Positions 29,286 through 41,549 of a DNA stretch of 64,000 nucleotides are shown here, in pieces (the first letter of the stretch is position 1; every line of letters begins with the position of its first letter). Position numbers and translations under genes: made by a program. Source of the DNA: Sophora flavescens (Eukaryota; Streptophyta; Magnoliopsida; Fabales; Fabaceae); assembly GCA_030762895.1 (NCBI GenBank), contig CM061069.1, positions 26,903,404 to 26,967,403 of the forward strand. The letters run 5' to 3'. The notes beneath the pieces were generated by a model. The model saw only the letters and a program-made list of their open reading frames with translations. It was not told the DNA's origin and made no database searches.

Positions 29286-30053
29286 CTAGACGATATTTTT
29301 TACCACTGACAGAAACAGTCCTCGTTTGACCAAACGATCAAGGTGTAGCAACTCTAGTGGTCTATTGGTACTAACAATGTTCTTATATTCAAAAGAACCT
29401 TTAACTTGTTTTCCCTTTTGACATGCATCATAGAGAGCATCGGATTTGTACTTAAGGTTTGGTAATTCTCTCACGAGGTTATGCTTATTTAGCTTTGAAA
29501 TTAACTTCAAGCTTGCATGACCTAGCCTTTTGTGCCTAATCCATCGTTCAACTTCAATGGACACTAGACATGAGACACTTTTATTTGAAAGGTCATCCAA
29601 GTCAATCTTATACAAATTGTTTTGACTCTTAGCAGTGAACAAGAGTGATCCATCAGGTTTCTTGACATTACGCATGTTTTTGTCAAAGGAAACAGCATAC
29701 CCACTATCACACAATTGACTTATGCTTAGCAAGTTATGTTTTAATCCTTCAACTAACAAAACATTATCAATAAAGGGAAATGGATGTTTACCAAATTTAC
29801 CTAGTCCAATGATTTTCCCTTTCTGATTACCTCCAAAGGTAGCTCAGCAACCATCCTTATGTCTAAGGTCTTGAAACATACACTTTTTTTCCCGTCATAT
29901 GACGTGGGCATCCACTTTCCAAGTACCAAGATATGTGTTTCTTTCTTGTTGTTAAGCAAATCTGCAACAGGTATAATCTTGTCTTTAGGTACCCAGATTG
30001 ACTTGGGTCCTTTCTTGTTAGTAGTCACTGGACGAGCATGCTTAAAATATTAA
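29286..30053 (-). pseudogene. pol: E protease remnant and GAG-pre-integrase
   Basis: From the right, GPKSIWVPKDKIIPVADLL is the usual text just before copia protease, but the DSG-type active site is missing; text jumps to a frame with FGGNQKGKIIG (29801-29880). The next frame (29759-29286) has LLSISQLCDSGYAVSF and RHKRLGHASLKLISKLNKHN with DACQKGK, the His/Cys zinc motif before integrase, and HLDRL, where the first catalytic Asp sits. A deletion in the protease is the simplest reading. Confidence 0.75.
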
Positions 30054-30153
30054 TTATGTATGCATTTTGAAGCAACATGACCACTTTTTCCACATATTCT
30101 GCAGTATGTATTGGACGAGCCTGTTTTTGTTTTATGATGTTGTTCATGAGTTC

Positions 30154-30833
30154 TTAGAACTCTGTGTTGTGTATGAGGTTTTGATACTTTTTTAGATGCA
30201 TCTTGCTGTCTGTCAGACATGTCACGTCTTGTTTCAGTTTTTCAACTTCGCAAGGAACATTGGGCTTAACTTTGAGCTTGTTAGATAGATTGACATTCTC
30301 AGTTTTAAATTTCTTGTTTTCATCAACAAGAGATTCCTTTTCAATGCAGACTTTATCATACTCTTTAGTCAACTTAGAAAATTTATTTCTAAGGTTTTTA
30401 TATTCATGAGATAGTATGGATGAGTTACTTAATAATACATCAAATGCTTCTTGTAGAGTATATGAGTCAGAATCCATTACCTCAGCATCAATATATTCAC
30501 TATCAGAAGAAGTGCTAGCCATGAGACAGATGTTTGCCTCTTCCTCAGCTTCTTCTTCTTCAGATGATGATGACAGATCCAGATCCTCCCATGTTGCCAT
30601 CAAACCTTTCTTCTTCTTGAAGAATTTCTTTTTGTCCTTTAGCTCTGGACAATCTACTTTGAAATGACCAGGCTTTTTACACTCGAAATACAAAGGTGGA
30701 CCTTTATCCTTGGAATCTGACTTATCCTTGGTGAACTTTTTGTTGAACTACTTCCTTTTGAAACCACCTTTCTTTCTCCACATATATTGAATCTTTCTGG
30801 AGATGAAAGACAGTTCATCCTCATCAGATCCTT
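30154..30833 (-). pseudogene. gag: E gag C-terminal part with zinc knuckle
   Basis: SDEDELSFISRKIQYMWRKK leads to FECKKPGHFKVDC, a knuckle that has lost its first Cys, then an acidic, Ser-rich stretch (SSSSEEEEAEEEANICLMAS) and a coiled-coil-like region. The N-terminal half of gag is at 36637-37395, displaced by solo LTR H. Confidence 0.8.
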
Positions 30834-31840
30834 TGAAAGGTGTGGAAACGATTCTAAGTCAAGAGGGGGTGAATTGACCTTTTAAAAAACTTTTCGAAAA
30901 ACAAAATTTAACGTTCATTTTTAAAATGGTGCAGCAAGAGAGTAATTTTCTTTGAAACTTAATCAAGAACAATTGCAATATCAATTCAAGAAAGAACTTT
31001 AAAGAAAGATATACAATTGCATAAGCTAAGAGAGTGTATCATACAACAATCATGCAATATAGTATCATAAGCATAGAACATAAAGAACGTGCATAAGATA
31101 ATAAAATTTGCAAGAAAGTAAAGAGAGTAGGGATAGAGAAAGTGACACAAGTATTTTACTGGTTTGGCCCACAACCTGAGTGGCATACGTCCAGTCTCCA
31201 AGAATCCTCTTGGAGAAATTCACTATGTCAATGTATGTACAAGAGATACCACACTCCTTACAAAAGTCACCATCCTCATGTAGGATTCCTCACCCACAAG
31301 AACCACACTCTCTAAAGATACCACACTCTTGAATCTTATTGGATACCTCACCAACAACTCACAAAGGGATGCTTCACCCTTACTTTAATGGATACCTCAC
31401 CAACAAAGATTTTTCACCAATGGCCACTTTGATGGATGCCACACCAACTGTGACACCCTAAAGTCGGTCATCACATGGTTACCCTTTTTGAGGAAAAGAA
31501 AACATTAAAACGTTGGTCGCTTTCTGAAAAGAAAACCTTTTGTATCAAATTACTGAAAAAGTACTCAATTTTTTTTTAAAAGAGGTTAAGAAAAGGTGAT
31601 GAACACTCAGAACTTGAATATAAACATCATACATAGATACATATATAACATTTCCCCACTGGATCTTAAGTTTTTGGATTACAAAACGGGCCTTAAACAA
31701 ACAGGCAAACTTCACTGAAAACATAAACAAAAGAAACAGATAAAACATCAAACTGGGAATGAGGAATCTGGGTACTGAACTCGAAAGGGGACTCTAAAAA
31801 GCCAGGGACAAACAGAACTACTCCAAAAAGTCGACGACGA

Positions 31841-32293
31841 TCACCAAAGCCTCCTACAGCCTGAGTGGCCACAAACACTACCTCCAGATGAGATATCAGA
31901 CTCCGGATCGATAACCTCACCACCATCATCGATCGGAACATCGTCCTCTCCGGGGTCCTGTGGATGGTACTCTGCCTCTAGGTCGTCCTCCCACCAGTCG
32001 CCTACCAACTCAAAAGGCTCTTCCTCCGGATCCTCTTCGGGATCCTCTTCAGGGTCCTCCTCGATAGGTTCCTCCGGCTCAATGTGTGGATAAAGAAGTC
32101 CAGCCATCTGTAGAGCATGAAGGTACAACAAGGGAGGTGGAAGTGCCACTGTCCGTGTCTCGATCGTGTGAATCCTCTGGATCGGTTCTCCGTTGGCATT
32201 AGACTTCGTCGTCGTAATCGGTCCCCGATACGTAGCTGTCGTCACATCATCGCTCACCGTCCAGTTCCTCACTAGCCCAGCCTCGTTGAACAC
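31841..32293 (-). CDS. Acidic ORF in G, unknown function
   Basis: 150 residues on the minus strand. After a first half with GLVRNWTVSDDVTTATYRGP and LPPPLLYLHALQMAGLLYP comes an acidic repeat (EEDPEEDPEEDPEEEP) and a Cys-containing end (GGSVCGHSGC). I do not recognise the domain. It is open and repeat-bearing inside an LTR-like unit, so it may be an LTR-encoded ORF or chance coding. The frame is also open upstream, so the start is uncertain. Confidence 0.35.
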   Translation of the reverse strand: MFNEAGLVRNWTVSDDVTTATYRGPITTTKSNANGEPIQRIHTIETRTVALPPPLLYLHALQMAGLLYPHIEPEEPIEEDPEEDPEEDPEEEPFELVGDWWEDDLEAEYHPQDPGEDDVPIDDGGEVIDPESDISSGGSVCGHSGCRRLW

Positions 32294-34079
32294 CTCATTC
32301 CTCGAAATCGAGGGTGCTAGGGGAACGTTGGGTTCTATCTAAAGCACGTACATATACCGATGCAAGAAAAGGAAAAGAACATATAGATATGCAAGAGTGA
32401 GATACCGTCATAAGATATATCCCACAACAACCATATACATGATACATGAAACACATAATCAAGTCAACAGTTAAATCATGCATAATCATAATAAAACCGT
32501 GTTATATCAAGGGCACTCAAGCCCGCACAATCAATTTTCGAAAATATGCATGACACTTCAATATCAGGCTCTATCCTAATCTCATGAGATCTCAACACCG
32601 TGTTTCACTGGAGAAGAATTAGAGTTGGTCAATCTCTAGCCCACAGAGCAATTGCCTCCATACCCTCATGCATTTAAGGTCTCAAGACGAGAAACGTCGC
32701 ATGTGCCTCTGAACCGGTCACATGGACAGACTCCCAGATACCACCTTGTATCTGATATATAAGAAAGGCATGTCTGCCTGGGGAAATGCACATGGAAAAT
32801 ATTTTGTTTACAAGGTTTTCTTTGTGTTCATTCTTTTTCGCTGTCGAAGCTCAAAGCTAACGACTAAATCATCATTTCCCCATCACTCGAAAACTCAGAA
32901 ACATAGGACACACACTCTAAATGCTCAATCACAACGCCCTAAACCGTGGCCGCAGTCTAGGGTTGTGGTCATAAAAATCAATTATACTTGTATTCATGTT
33001 TTAAACTTAACATGATAAGGACAATAGCCCACAACAATGAAATCAGAACGCACTGTCCTCGATTTCGAGAATTGGACTCTCAGTCCATAACATCATGAAT
33101 AGGACTCATAGTCCCGAATTAACACTGATCCAAGATCACTTGCGCATAACTGAATACTAGAGGCGACGTCTCGCGTTCTAGATTCTCTTTCTTAAGTACT
33201 TTTTTTTCGTTCAGTGAAAATCAAATTCAAAACCGAATCCTCGATAACCAATCCAGGCTATCGGAAAGTTTCTAAAACATTTAGGAAAAACCTTTTCTTT
33301 GAAAATCTTTTATAAAGCATCTTTGAAATACTTTTATCTTTGAAAATTTTCCCCAATAGGACATTGCCAAATAGTTCATGAAAGTTTTCACTTGAAAACA
33401 CATAGTTCTAAAAGGATTTTTTTCTATTGTATAACAATAGTTCACCAAACCATTTCAACATTTAAAACAGTTCTTTAAGTTAAACAGCTTTTGGAAAAGA
33501 ACACCAATCCTTTCATCTTCAAAGCTTATTCAGGTTTTTAATCCTTATAACAGTTGAGCACAGACACAAGTCTGGCTTAGCAAACTTTCAATCAACTGCA
33601 GTATATATTCTCAGTTCAATGTTAATATCACAGTTGAAAACAGTTCATCACAGATATGCATTATAACATATAGTCAACATCAGATAATAGCATAACAGTT
33701 CAAGTACATCAGATCACCAAGTAAGTTCAATCAACATATAAATATCCAGTTAAACACCTACACACATGCATACAGTTATTGAATATCTTTCGGAAATCCC
33801 CTCTTACCTCACGTGGAAGTTAAGAGTTTCGGATTCGAAGAAAAAAGCTCACGAACGTCCTCGCTCCGCTTGGCGATGGAAGTCTAAGGTTACAAAACAT
33901 GAAATCATGAGTTAAAACTCAATCAAAGAACACTAACCATAAGGTATAGGTTCGGTTTAGACAATAATCTAGGATTAGGGTTTTTTACCGAAATTTATGC
34001 AACTCATGGATTTAGGATCCTTAAGTGCTAGAAGTTCTTAAACACCAATCATTTAACAAAGTTGAATTAAAAATCTCAC

Positions 34080-34830
34080 TAAGTACTTGACATAGGGTTT
34101 TCGGCTTTCACTAATAAATAGGCTAGAAATTTCTAAACTTTCCAATCTCTTTAGGTTAGCATCCATACATAGTAAGGAGCTTGAAACCATGATCATTTTG
34201 GAAAATGGAAAAAAAAAAAAAAAACAAATGTCTTAGGCCATGAACACCTAGGTTCGGCCTTGACATGTTTGTGAGACTAAAAATCTTTAAATCCTCCAAT
34301 CTTTTGGAGATAGCCTCCTTTAACATAAAGAAGCTTAAATCCTTAATCATTTTGGAAGGACAAAACAACACATTCCTAGGTCCAAACATATGAGTTTCGT
34401 CCATCGTAGGGAACTTAATGAAAAATATTTAAACTTTCCAATCACTTTAGACATACCATCCTTTATTATAAGGAGCTTTAATCTATGATCATTTTGGAAA
34501 AAAACAAAACTTAATATTTTTTTGCCAAAAACCTTTAAAGTTTCGGCATTGATACAAATTAAAGGTTAGAAATTTTCAAACTTTCCAATCCCTTGGATTT
34601 AGCATCCTTATACAACAAGAAGCCTTAATCCATGATCACTTTGGAGAAACATCAACTAAGCATCAATGTCTTAAACTACTTAAAGTTTAGGCCTTTACAT
34701 GAAAATGTGTAAAATCTCTAAACTTTTCCAATCACTTAAACCTAACATCCTTTAGTACAAAGGAGCCCTTGGTCATGATCATCTTGGAATAGAACTCAAA
34801 TACAAGTCCATACAAGCAAAGTTAAACAAA
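34080..34830 (-). repeat. Five degenerate tandem repeats of about 145-155 bp in G
   Basis: AAACTTTCCAATC-type text recurs at 34135, 34289, 34431, 34578 and 34720, each followed by a TAGCATCC-like box and CCATGATCATTTTGGA-like text. Spacings are 154, 142, 147 and 142 bp. The copies are diverged, so the array is old or slowly homogenised. Confidence 0.85.
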
Positions 34831-35228
34831 ACCCACCAAAACCAAAAAGCATGGTTTCGGCCTCATCAAGGAAATAGGGTTAGAAATTTTTGTTTTACAC
34901 AACCTTTTAGTATGTTGTAGTAGGAGTAAAAATAAGAACATAGAAATTGGTTTCAACTCAAACGGAGTTTTCTACCATTTTTAAGAGATTTTAGAAGTTT
35001 GAAAGCTTAAAGGAAACTTAAAGCAAAACTATGAACATAAAGACAAGAACTTGAAAAATAAACAACATATTATCATTACCCTCAACAATATGAAGAAATT
35101 TGATGAAGAACTTAAAGTAAAAAGCTTGATAAAAAGATGAACTTTAGAAGAGAGAAGAAGAGAAAGTAAGGAAATACGTGTAAGTGTGAAATGTGTGAAG
35201 TGAAGAAAAGTGATTAAGTGTTGTAGGT

Positions 35229-35240
35229 TGAAGTTTATAT
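35229..35240 (-). promoter_or_regulatory. TATA box of G
   Basis: CTATATAAAC on the minus strand, preceded by a C-rich tract (CTTCTCCCCCC) and set about 600 bp inside the unit. Confidence 0.5.
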
Positions 35241-36636
35241 AGAGGGGGGAGAAGAAGAAGGGGTCACGTCTGGAAGGAAGAAAGAAGAGAAAGAAAAGTT
35301 GGTTTGCTTGTAGGGAAAGAAAGAAAGTAAGGTGTGGTAAGGTGGAGGTATGGTATGGAGGTAAGGTTGGAGAGAGAATGTAAGAAAATGTGATTTGATG
35401 AAAAAGTGAAGTATGACTTGTTGAAAATGTGTCATAACTTTCACATCAGTCATTCCATTCCCTCTTTGCTCTGCTCCATTGCGCATCAGATGACTTTCCC
35501 GATCGTATTTCCCGACGATTTCGCCCGGGTAACACTCGTGCCTCGAACAAGATTTTTTGAAAAACTCCAAACCCACACAAAACATAAAAAAACACTAATC
35601 GTCTCGTTCACGAGTCAAGATTAGGTCTCTAGCTCAGTAAACTTGTACTGGCTGTGAAAACCCAGGCCGACTTTCATCTGAATTTTCGACCGAAAATTTT
35701 ACCGTGACTTCATACAGTAAAACTACACAAGAAAATAATTTTATTTAAAATAAAATCATCTTCTGGATTTTATCACAAATAATTACATTAAAGCATGTAT
35801 TTACTGATTAAGAAGCATACGAAAAACAGGGTGTTACACCAACAAAGATTTACACCACTCAAGAGATACCTAACTCTTGAGTCAATATGGGATTCAATTT
35901 CCCAATACAAAATTCAGAAATACAATTGAGTACAAGAGAAATTCCTTAGCATAATACTTGTGCATCAAAGCTTGAAAAACTTCTAAGCTCACTTGTAACA
36001 AAGAATGAATATGGCTCTCAATTTTGGCATAATAATAGTATGTTTTTGTATATGATTTTGTGTTAAAAAATCTTAAGCATATGCCATTTATATAGACTTT
36101 AATCGGAGCTGGAAAAAAGTTGAATTTTGTTGAATTTTCAGGTGAGTATTCGAATACTCTCACAGGGTATTTGAATACTCCCTATTAACAGAAGCCAACA
36201 ACCTAAACAGAATACAGGGTATTCGAATACTCTGCTCAAAATTGCCAAATGCTTGAGTAATATAATACATGAGTTGGTATTTGAATACTCTTGAAGGAAT
36301 TTCACATATTCCTTAATGTAGACCAATATACAACTATGTTTGTGATTACTTATATACTTTGATTTTTTTTTCATCATTTGGCATTTTATTGAAGCTCTAA
36401 TTGATTTCTATTTTTAGATTAAGCATTATTACCTTTTTAATTTGTTAAGCCATCTAATTAACCTTAGTTACATAATGACATACATTAAAACCTACTAAAG
36501 CAAACTTAGACATCTAAATGGATACATCATCATCAAAACACCTCATTTCATCAATCTAGAAAATAGGTGGAGATTTTCTTCGCGGAAGCACATTTGAGAC
36601 TCTATCTCATCATCATCTACATCCTTCATCACTGTC

Positions 36637-37395
36637 TCAAGGGCCTGCTTCATCTGAGGATTCCTCAGCCTTTAGAACTTTTGAAGAGCTAGTCTTTTTA
36701 GCCTTTAGGGCAATGGACTTGCCTTTTCTGGTACTCTCATATTCATTGAGCTCAAGCTCATGGACTTTGAGAGATCCAAGAAGCTCTTCTAGAGTGAGAG
36801 TATTGAGGTTCTTTGCTTCGTGAATAGCAATGACCTTAGGTCTCCACTGTTTGTGTAAACTTCTCAATATTTTTCTGACATGATCTCTATTTTCATTAGT
36901 CTTTCCGAGAGATCTTAGACTATTAGTGATAGTTTGGAATCTACCAAACATTTGATCTATGGTTTCATGTTCAGTCATTTTGAACAGTTCATACTGGTGA
37001 ACCAGCATGCTTATCTTTGACTCTTTTACTTGGGATGACCCTTCATGAGCTAAGTCTAGAGTATCCCATATTTCATTAGCTGTGTTACAATTGTGGACTT
37101 TATCATGCTCAAGTCTGGTGATAGCACACATCAGGTAGTGCTTGGCTTTTAGATTGAGTTGATGCTGAGTCTTTTGTTCAGCAGTCCACTGAGCTCTAGG
37201 AATAGCAGCTCCATTGTCACCTCTTGGCTCAGTGTAGCTAGTTTCAATCAGCTCCCAGATATCCATATTTTGTGAATCAAGAAAAGCCATCATACTCTTT
37301 TTCCAGTAGTCATAATCACTACCATCAAAGAGTGGAGGTCTGTTGATTGTTTGTCCTTCTGTATCCATCCTTATAGGATCGTATTCCCTCATCAC
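36637..37395 (-). pseudogene. gag: E gag N-terminal part (UBN2 type)
   Basis: The first ATG of the frame is 37395, but the likely start is the later MDTEGQTINRPPLFDG. The copia gag (UBN2-like) core follows: DYDYWKKSMMAFLDSQNMDI, NLKAKHYLMCAITRLEHDKV, NEIWDTLDLAHEGSSQVKES, MTEHETIDQMFGRFQTITN and LRSLHKQWRPKVIAIHEAKN. It ends with KAEESSDEAGP at a stop where solo LTR H lies just downstream. It lies directly after the PBS. Gag would form the particle. Confidence 0.88.
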
Positions 37396-37425
37396 TTGTT
37401 AGATGCTCAACCCTTTCGAGGCTAA

Positions 37426-37437
37426 GCTCTGATACCA
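37426..37437 (-). other. E primer binding site (initiator tRNA-Met)
   Basis: TGGTATCAGAGC on the minus strand, the standard copia PBS, two bases after the LTR end. Confidence 0.92.
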
Positions 37438-37439
37438 AC

Positions 37440-38912
37440 TGAAGTTGACACAGGGAAACACAAAAAGGGGGTTGAATTGTGTTTCTTAACAGTTTTTCGA
37501 AAAACATTTTCTTAATCCTTTTTACAAGCATGAAAAGAAATATACACACAGTTAAAATATCTTTTTAAAAGAGGTAATAAACTTAAATCCAAATCCCCAC
37601 AGTTAGTATAATTGAAAGCTGTAAAGAGATAGGGATAGAAGATTCACAAAGACAATTTATCCTGATTCACTCTCTTCCAACCAAGAGCTACATTCAGTCC
37701 CTTCTACTTGACGGTTTTCTCCACTATAATCTAATAGCATTACAAGTATTCAACACCTCTTCAGGCTTACAACAACAAGTATTCAACACCTCTTCAGGCT
37801 TACAAGTATTCTTTCCAACCAAGCCTCTTCAGGCTTACTCTAACTTAGATATATAAGATTTTGATCTAAGAAACTCACTATGTGTGAAGGTATGAAAGTT
37901 TAATATCAAGGTTACAAAACAATCTAGAAAAGATTTGACAGAGCTTTTGTGCTTTCAATAGTTTGAGCTTTTTCAGTTTCTATATTTCTTTACTGGGGTC
38001 GTCCAGTATTTATAGAAGGTCTTCAGCTTGAGCTCTCTTCTTCATCAACACTCTTTAAAAATATATGTTTAGACATAGCATTAAATGCTGAGATCAGTTG
38101 AGTCTGATAACTTGATATACTTTCTGCGAAATGAGCTCTTGGTTATCATAAATGCTCAAAGTTGTACTGTCACTTCTCTGTTGTACTGAAAGTTGCTTTA
38201 TGTCTTTCCTACTTTGTACTTTATTCAACTTTACAGCAGTGTTTGTGTCAGAGTACAAATTTTTGTGTATTCGATTGTACTATGTTTCTTTTATCAAGAA
38301 ACAAAGTCATAAACAATTCAAATAGCACAAGTGAAGACATAGATGCCTTCTTATTAAATAAACAATCATTTGAAATAAATTCCCTTTGATTAGACGGGTT
38401 CAATTCCAGTATGCATTTGGATGCACATCTTTTAACTTTAAAAAGTAATTGGGTAGTCTATTGTCTTGGCGTCTAGTTGACTAACTTGGTGGACTAGTTT
38501 AGCTTAGATCTGTATTTATCAGCTAGTCTAGTCACAAGTCTTTGGACTTGCTATATTTCTGATCGATTTTAATAGCTCGTCTAGCGCTTCTTACAAGGGT
38601 ATACATAGACTATCGTCAAGTACCTTTTAAGCTTAGGTATTTTTAGCGCCTCGTCTAGCGATTACCTTATAGACTAGTTCTTTACCGTATTCTTTTAAGG
38701 GCTCGTCTAGAGAGTAAGTCTTAGACCCGATATGTCGTTAAGCTATTCTAAGGGACTTTAGACTAGTTCCCTCTTCTAGCGAAACTGAAAATAGTCCTGC
38801 ACACTTGAGTAGATGCATTAGTTATTAATATAACTTTGTCATAAAAATTTAATCTTTTTGTTAGCATCAAAACTTAAGAGATTATTTAACCATAACCACT
38901 TTCATTCCAACA
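37440..38912 (-). repeat. E 5' LTR
   Basis: About 1.47 kb. The inner end (CCTGTGTCAACTTCA on the minus strand) is fixed by the PBS. The outer end is read as TGTTGGAATG (38903-38912), because Athila gag text of J begins a few bases on. A short direct repeat (AAGTATTCAACACCTCTTCAGG) occurs at about 37743 and 37780. Confidence 0.75.
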
Positions 38913-38919
38913 TCTTCCT

Positions 38920-39875
38920 CTTTTCCATGCAATACGGAGAATAACCCTAAGAACCAATGCAATGTCCTAACAACTAGAAGCGACAAAGTTTTAGATTCAA
39001 GGGGAAGTCTTCCTAGTTCTAATGAAGTTGAAAATTCAAAGGTGCCACAAGTGGAAGCGGAGCAAGAAGTGGAAGAAGAAGTGATTGTTGAAAAGGCGTT
39101 GGAGCAAGAGGGGAAGTTAAAAGTAGTAGATGAAGACTTTTTGAAGAAGAAATATGTTGAGACTAAAGATCATCCTCCTTACATGAAGGTGTCATATCCA
39201 CAACGCTTGAAGAAGCCTTTGCAAGATAAGCAATTTTCTAAGTTCCTTGATGTCTTCCGCAAGCTTCAAATTAATATTCCTTTTGCGGAGGCCATGGAGA
39301 AAATGCCATCCTATGCCAAGTTTATGAAAGAGCTTCTCTCCACGAAGCAAAAGATCATTGATGAGGAAACAATTGCTTTGACCGAGGTGTATAGTGCAAT
39401 CTTACAACCCAAGCTACCTCAGAAGTTGAAGGATCCGAGTTCTTTTAGCTTTCCATGCACTATTGGGGAGATGACTTTTGGGAAGGCATTGTGTGATATA
39501 GGGGTAATGCCCCTTTCTATGATGAGGAAGCTTAGTATTCAAGAGGCCAAAAGAACTATGATGTCACTCCAACTTGCGGATCGTTCAATTAAATATTGTA
39601 ATGGGGTGGTGTAAGATTTTTTGGTGAAGGTGGACAAGTTTATTTTACTGGCGGATTTTGTTGTGCTTGATATGGATGAAGATGCCGAGATTCCTCTCAT
39701 ATTAGGTAGGCCTTCCTTGGCTACCGGGCGAGCACTAATTGATGTGCAACAAGTAAAGCTCACACTTCAGACGCAAGATGAAAATGTGGTCCTTAATATT
39801 TTTGAAGCAATGAAGCACCCGGTTGAGAAATTTAGTTGCTTTAGTGTTGATGTTATGGAGCCTATTGTAAAGTAA
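38920..39875 (+). pseudogene. gag-pro: J gag end and protease
   Basis: CNTENNPKNQCNVLTTRS is the usual end of Athila gag; then INIPFAEAMEKMPSYAKFMK and protease LKDPSSFSFPCTIGEMTFGK. The active site reads LCDIGVMPLSMM: about four codons after DIG are deleted. A TAA at 39612-39614 splits the domain; VKVDKFILLADFVVLDMDED and IPLILGRPSLATGRALIDV follow. Confidence 0.85.
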
Positions 39876-39939
39876 CTTGCCACACAAGAAGCAAATGGTT
39901 CATCACTTGCAAAAGTGTTGGTAAAATCCCATGTAGAAG

Positions 39940-40968
39940 ATGATGAAGGGGATTTTTTGGATGGCGGAATTACTTGAAAACCTTAAACAATTGGAGCCAT
40001 TGCCAATTCTCCCCAAGGAAGAAACTAAGAAGGAAAAGCTTAATAAGGATGGCACGGTTGAAGGCAACAAGAAACCGGAATTGAAGCAACTCTCATCTCA
40101 ATTGAGGTATGCATTCTTGAGTGGGGAGGGACAACATCCAGTGATCATTAGCAACGCGTTGAAAAAGGATGAAGAAGGAAAGCTCTTAAGGGTTCTCCAG
40201 GATCACAAGTCCATTATCGGGTTGAAAATTTCAGATTTAAAAGGTATAAGTACCTCATTATGCATGCGTAAGATTTTGATGGAGGATGATTATAACCACA
40301 AAGAAGGTTAAATCCCATCATGAAAGATTTCGTGCGCAAAGAAGTGATCAAACTTTTAGATGCCGGAATTATCTCCAATATCACATAGTAGTTGGGTTAG
40401 TTCAATTCATATGGTTTCGAAGAAGGGAGGCACAACCGTAGTGGTCAATGAAAAAAATGAAATGATTCCAACAAGGACCATTACAGGGTGGAGAGTGTGC
40501 ACGAACTAGTGGAAGCTCAATGATACAACAAGGAAGTACCACTTTCCCCTCCCATTCTTAGTTCAAATAGTGGAAAGTAAAGTCGGATACGATTATCTTT
40601 TTTTCTTGGATGGGTCTTCCGACAACAAACAAATTGTGATGGATCCAGAAGATCAAGAGAGGATGACCTTCACTTGTCCATATGGTGTATTTGCATATAG
40701 GAGAATGTCCTTTGGGTTGTACAACGTTCCAGCTACTTTCCAAAGGTGCATGCTCTCTATCTTCTCGGACATGGTAGAGAAGTTCATAGAGGTATTTATG
40801 GATGACTTCTCGATTTTCGGAACGTCTTTTGATAATTTCTTGGATAACTTGGAATGTGTTCTAAAAAGGTGCCAAGAGACCAACCTCATGCTTAATTGGG
40901 AGAAATGTCATTTCATGGTCAAAAGAAGGTGTGTTCTTAAGGCACAAAATCATCCAAAAGGGTATTGA
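39940..40968 (+). pseudogene. pol: J reverse transcriptase
   Basis: KPELKQLSSQLRYAFLSGEG and LLRVLQDHKSIIG match A's RT lead-in. RT blocks follow after frame changes at 40310-40560: VGYDYLFFLDGSSDNKQIVM, CPYGVFAYRRMSFGLYN, FMDDFSIFG and LNWEKCHFMV. The FMDD catalytic motif survives; the context does not. Confidence 0.85.
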
Positions 40969-41510
40969 AGTGGATAAAGCCAAAGTTGAAGTAATAGAGA
41001 AGTTGCTACCACCAATCAATGTGAAGGGAGTCCAGAGTTTTCTTGGGCATGCTGGCTTCTACCGGCGTTTCATCCGGGATTTCTCCAAAATAGAAAAATC
41101 GGTATGCGACCTTCTTGTGAAGGATGTCTCCTTTGAATTTAATGTTTCATGTTTAAATGCTTTCAATAATTTGAAACACAAACTTTTGACCACACCCATA
41201 ATTATTGCACCAAAATGGGAATTACCTTTTGAAATAATGTGTGATGCAAGTGATTTTACGATGGGGGTGGTTTTAGGACAAAGGGTGGAAAAGTTAGCTC
41301 ATGTGATTTATTTTGCAAGCAAAGTTTTAAACGAGGCATAAGCTAACTATTCCACCACACAAAAGCAACTCCTTTCGGTGGTTTTTGCATTAGATAAATT
41401 TAGATCTTACATTGTAGGGTCTAAAATTATTGTTTCATCGATCATGCGGCCATAAAACACTTTATGACAAAACAAGAGGCCAAACCTAGACTAATCTGAT
41501 GCATATGCTT
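40931..41510 (+). pseudogene. pol: J RNase H
   Basis: GVQSFLGHAGFYRRFIRDFS, then CDASDFTMGVVLGQRVEKLA and YFASKVLNEA before a stop at 41339-41341. Degraded text (KFRSYIVGSK) continues in other frames. Confidence 0.8.
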
Positions 41511-41549
41511 TTGTAGGAGTTTGATCTTGAGATTAGGGATTGGAAATGG

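Larger units (their letters stand above)
31449..35838 (-). repeat. Element G: 4.39-kb LTR-like unit with TSD
   Basis: It is bounded by TGTGACACCCT (31449) and AGGGTGTTACA (35838), a near-perfect inverted pair, with duplicate CCAAC at 31444-31448 and 35839-35843. TGTAACACCC ends plus a 5-bp duplicate suit long LTRs of chromovirus (Tekay/Del) type. No PBS, gag, RT or integrase is visible, so I favour a solo LTR over a complete element. On the minus strand a TATA box (CTATATAAAC, 35229-35240) lies about 600 bp from the start, and an acidic ORF lies near the end. Confidence 0.75.
30834..36545 (-). repeat. Element H: solo LTR of a copia element in E gag, split by G
   Basis: The left part 30834-31448 and right part 35844 to about 36545 total near 1.3 kb. 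Text such as GGGGGTGAATTG, TTTTTCGAAAAAC and a CACAACCTGAGTGG block matches the E LTR (37440-38912) and solo LTR I. No PBS or coding region lies inside. Outer ends are approximate because I found no clear 5-bp duplicate; on the minus strand it probably starts TGTTTTGATGATG or a few bases earlier. Tandem copies of CACCAACA-type text occur near 31330-31450. Confidence 0.65.
17409..38912 (-). mobile_element. Element E: Ty1/copia retrotransposon, heavily interrupted
   Basis: Minus-strand order from the right is 5' LTR (37440-38912), initiator-tRNA-Met PBS, gag (36637-37395, resumed 30154-30833), protease remnant, integrase, RT, RNase H and a further ORF (25928-26567 plus 17409-17502). Insertions C/D, H/G and A interrupt it; the 3' LTR is outside the window. 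Integrase before RT marks it as copia. An ORF after RNase H and long LTRs are features of the SIRE/Maximus lineage, which I suggest tentatively. Every coding block has stops or frameshifts, so it is old and inactive. Confidence 0.8.

Noticed and set aside
30416..30667. Ser-rich plus-strand ORF
   Set aside because: It is the complement of the acidic GAA/GAT-rich gag stretch of E.
31449..35838. DNA transposon, because the ends are inverted repeats
   Set aside because: TG...CA ends, a 5-bp duplicate, only about 10 bp of inverted match and an internal TATA fit an LTR better.
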